This document shows, piece by piece, positions 62,421 to 64,000 of a stretch of 64,000 nt of DNA. Source of the DNA: Ypsolopha sequella (Eukaryota; Arthropoda; Insecta; Lepidoptera; Ypsolophidae). The notes below the pieces were generated by a model that saw nothing but the letters and a program-made list of their open reading frames with translations, ran no database searches and was not told where the DNA came from. How positions within the stretch are numbered: the stretch's first letter is position 1; each line of letters begins with the position of its first letter. The translations under genes and the position numbers were made by a program. Location: assembly GCA_934047225.1 (NCBI GenBank), contig OW203989.1, forward strand, positions 17,955,977 through 18,019,976, written 5' to 3'.

Positions 62421-64000
62421 AGCTTTAGTAGCGAGTTTATTCCGGATTTTAGTTTTCGCTCAGTTTGTATAAAAACTTTAGAACAGACTTTCGAACCTTA
62501 TTTAAAACTCGTACCTGCGAGAATCCGATTTACCATGTTATATATGTTTACCTCGTACATGGTACATATGTTGAAATTCGCGTCCATGTACGAGAATTCT
62601 TGTACTTCTAGCAACCCTGCTTCTCGGGTTAGGGCCAGTAGCAAATGGCGATCATTAGTTTGGCGCTACAATGAAGGTTCATTATTTTCAGGTAGAAATT
62701 GTCATTCAACAACAAAGACTTTGTTATTTTGGGACGTGTAGATTAACTTATATGTACTCATTTAGTGCTCTAGTTTAGTACTCATATGGGTACCGTCCTC
62801 AAAAATAAAAAACAAACCCTGTATGAACCTTAATGGCTTTCATACTTTTGCACACATAGTTCAAGGTTCAGTCATAAAAAAAAAATATTCAATAAGTATT
62901 TGTAAAAACCATGTTTCCCCATTTTTATTTCTGAAAACCTGAAAATATTGTAAACCTGAATAAAAACGGGGAAATTTTGGTAATATTTTAAGTTTTTATT
63001 TAATTTATAAAGACACTTTTTAAGTACGGAATCCTTGGTTTGCGAGGAAAATTCGCGTTGCCCGTTTTTAATGTAATGAAGTTAAAATCAGGGACAAGTA
63101 ATTATCCCCTAGTTCCTGGTAAAAGCCTTAAAATTCCGCCGTATGATATTAAAATTCAAATATATGTGATCTTAAATATTCCACTGCATAAAAAATCTAC
63201 TTTACACAAATTTAAATGAATTATGAATATTTATTTAAAGCTCTATGTAGAGTAAGTTACTGACTCACTGTAGGTTTTTTAATGGAAGTACAAAGCAGAA
63301 AGCAGAGACGAGAACCTACGTTCATAATGACGTCAATTAGTCCGAGTCGCCGCGACTTATCTGACTCCAACCTGACAACTGGCCTCATTAAAATATAGTC
63401 AGAATTTTGTTCAACACCAGTCTATTTAGTTTGCTGGGGTTAATTTTGTCAGAAATGTAATCCTGTTTACTCCTACAGGAGTTAGTGTAAATGTTAAACT
63501 CATTTGTTCTAATTTTAACAGTTCAATGATTGCAAATAAATTTAATATAACTACCAATGAAAATTCTAACGGTATTGAAAGATACTTTAATAACGATTAA
63601 AGTTATAAATAATTAACAAAGTATATTTCAAAAAGTTTTGGCCAATCATGTCCCATGATTTTAAATTTGACGTAGTTTTGAATTTCGAATCAAGTTTGAA
63701 TAATTATTGTCTGTTAAAAGGGGGTCGCTAGGGGTTGCATCGCTCTGCTCCGCTTCGTTCGGTGTAACATCTATTTTATAGTTTTTGTTGAAATTCATAA
63801 TTATTTCATATTTGTCTTGGGTACTCTGCCGCGTGACAGCGATGACTGTCTAGATAAAATATTAAATTTAGTTTAGTGGTTTGTTTCGATTTAAATATGC
63901 ATCCTCTTTATGAAATTTTGATCAGATATATTTCATAAATATGTTTAATTTCGTTTCATTCATTTTAATCTCGCTTTTTCGTGAAATATCTGCCTTTTCG
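62421..64000. other. No gene seen
   Basis: A short piece at about 63735-63770 ('ctctgctccgcttcgttcgg') is related to the purine-rich family P repeats in reverse. Otherwise AT-rich. Confidence 0.45.

Overview
The window reads as nuclear DNA from a moth or butterfly (Lepidoptera). It is strongly AT-rich and gene-poor, its protein-coding exons are short and separated by multi-kilobase introns, and most of the rest is dispersed repeats of types common in Lepidoptera: 'GGGTTCCGTA' repeats, RTE-type LINE ends with a 'gcccgcggcttcg' motif, Jockey/CR1-like LINE tails, many small inverted-repeat elements, and Helitron helicase debris. There is no bacterial-style operon, CRISPR array or rRNA.

The one clear host gene is on the + strand, from 35890 to 57621. 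It is an aldo-keto reductase (AKR) in at least seven exons, with consensus splice sites and an intact D-Y-K-H catalytic tetrad at the family spacing. A separate first exon encodes only a signal peptide. The nearest family I can name is the insect AKR2E group, which includes the secreted 3-dehydroecdysone 3-beta-reductases of lepidopteran haemolymph; this assignment is inference. A 26-nt microexon (45390-45415) is proposed to restore a surface loop that is otherwise about 11 residues short.

The large intron of this gene holds a full-length, antisense, CR1/Jockey-like non-LTR retrotransposon (45958-50302). It has ORF1 (PHD-like finger plus coiled coil), ORF2 (endonuclease plus reverse transcriptase), an A+T microsatellite tail and a perfect 12-bp target-site duplication. 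ORF1 is broken by one frame change at an A7 run that forms a slippery A AAA AAG site.

The most unusual object is at 21771-23710: a 1.94-kb element with about 30-bp terminal inverted repeats starting CATG and an exact 8-bp target-site duplication (GGTTTAAT). It encodes a two-exon protein of 98 residues that is essentially one THAP zinc finger. TIR start, TSD length and THAP domain together fit an internally deleted P-element-superfamily transposon. A second, broken THAP first exon lies just beyond the AKR gene (57827-57907).

Layout: 1-21.7 kb, repeats only (LINE remnants, inverted-repeat elements, a 120-bp tandem array); 21.8-23.7 kb, P-like element; 24-35.6 kb, repeats, three tRNA-like sequences, a perfect 66-bp-arm palindrome and a Helitron helicase remnant; 35.9-57.6 kb, AKR gene with its repeat-filled introns; 57.6-64 kb, THAP exon remnant and otherwise little that can be named.
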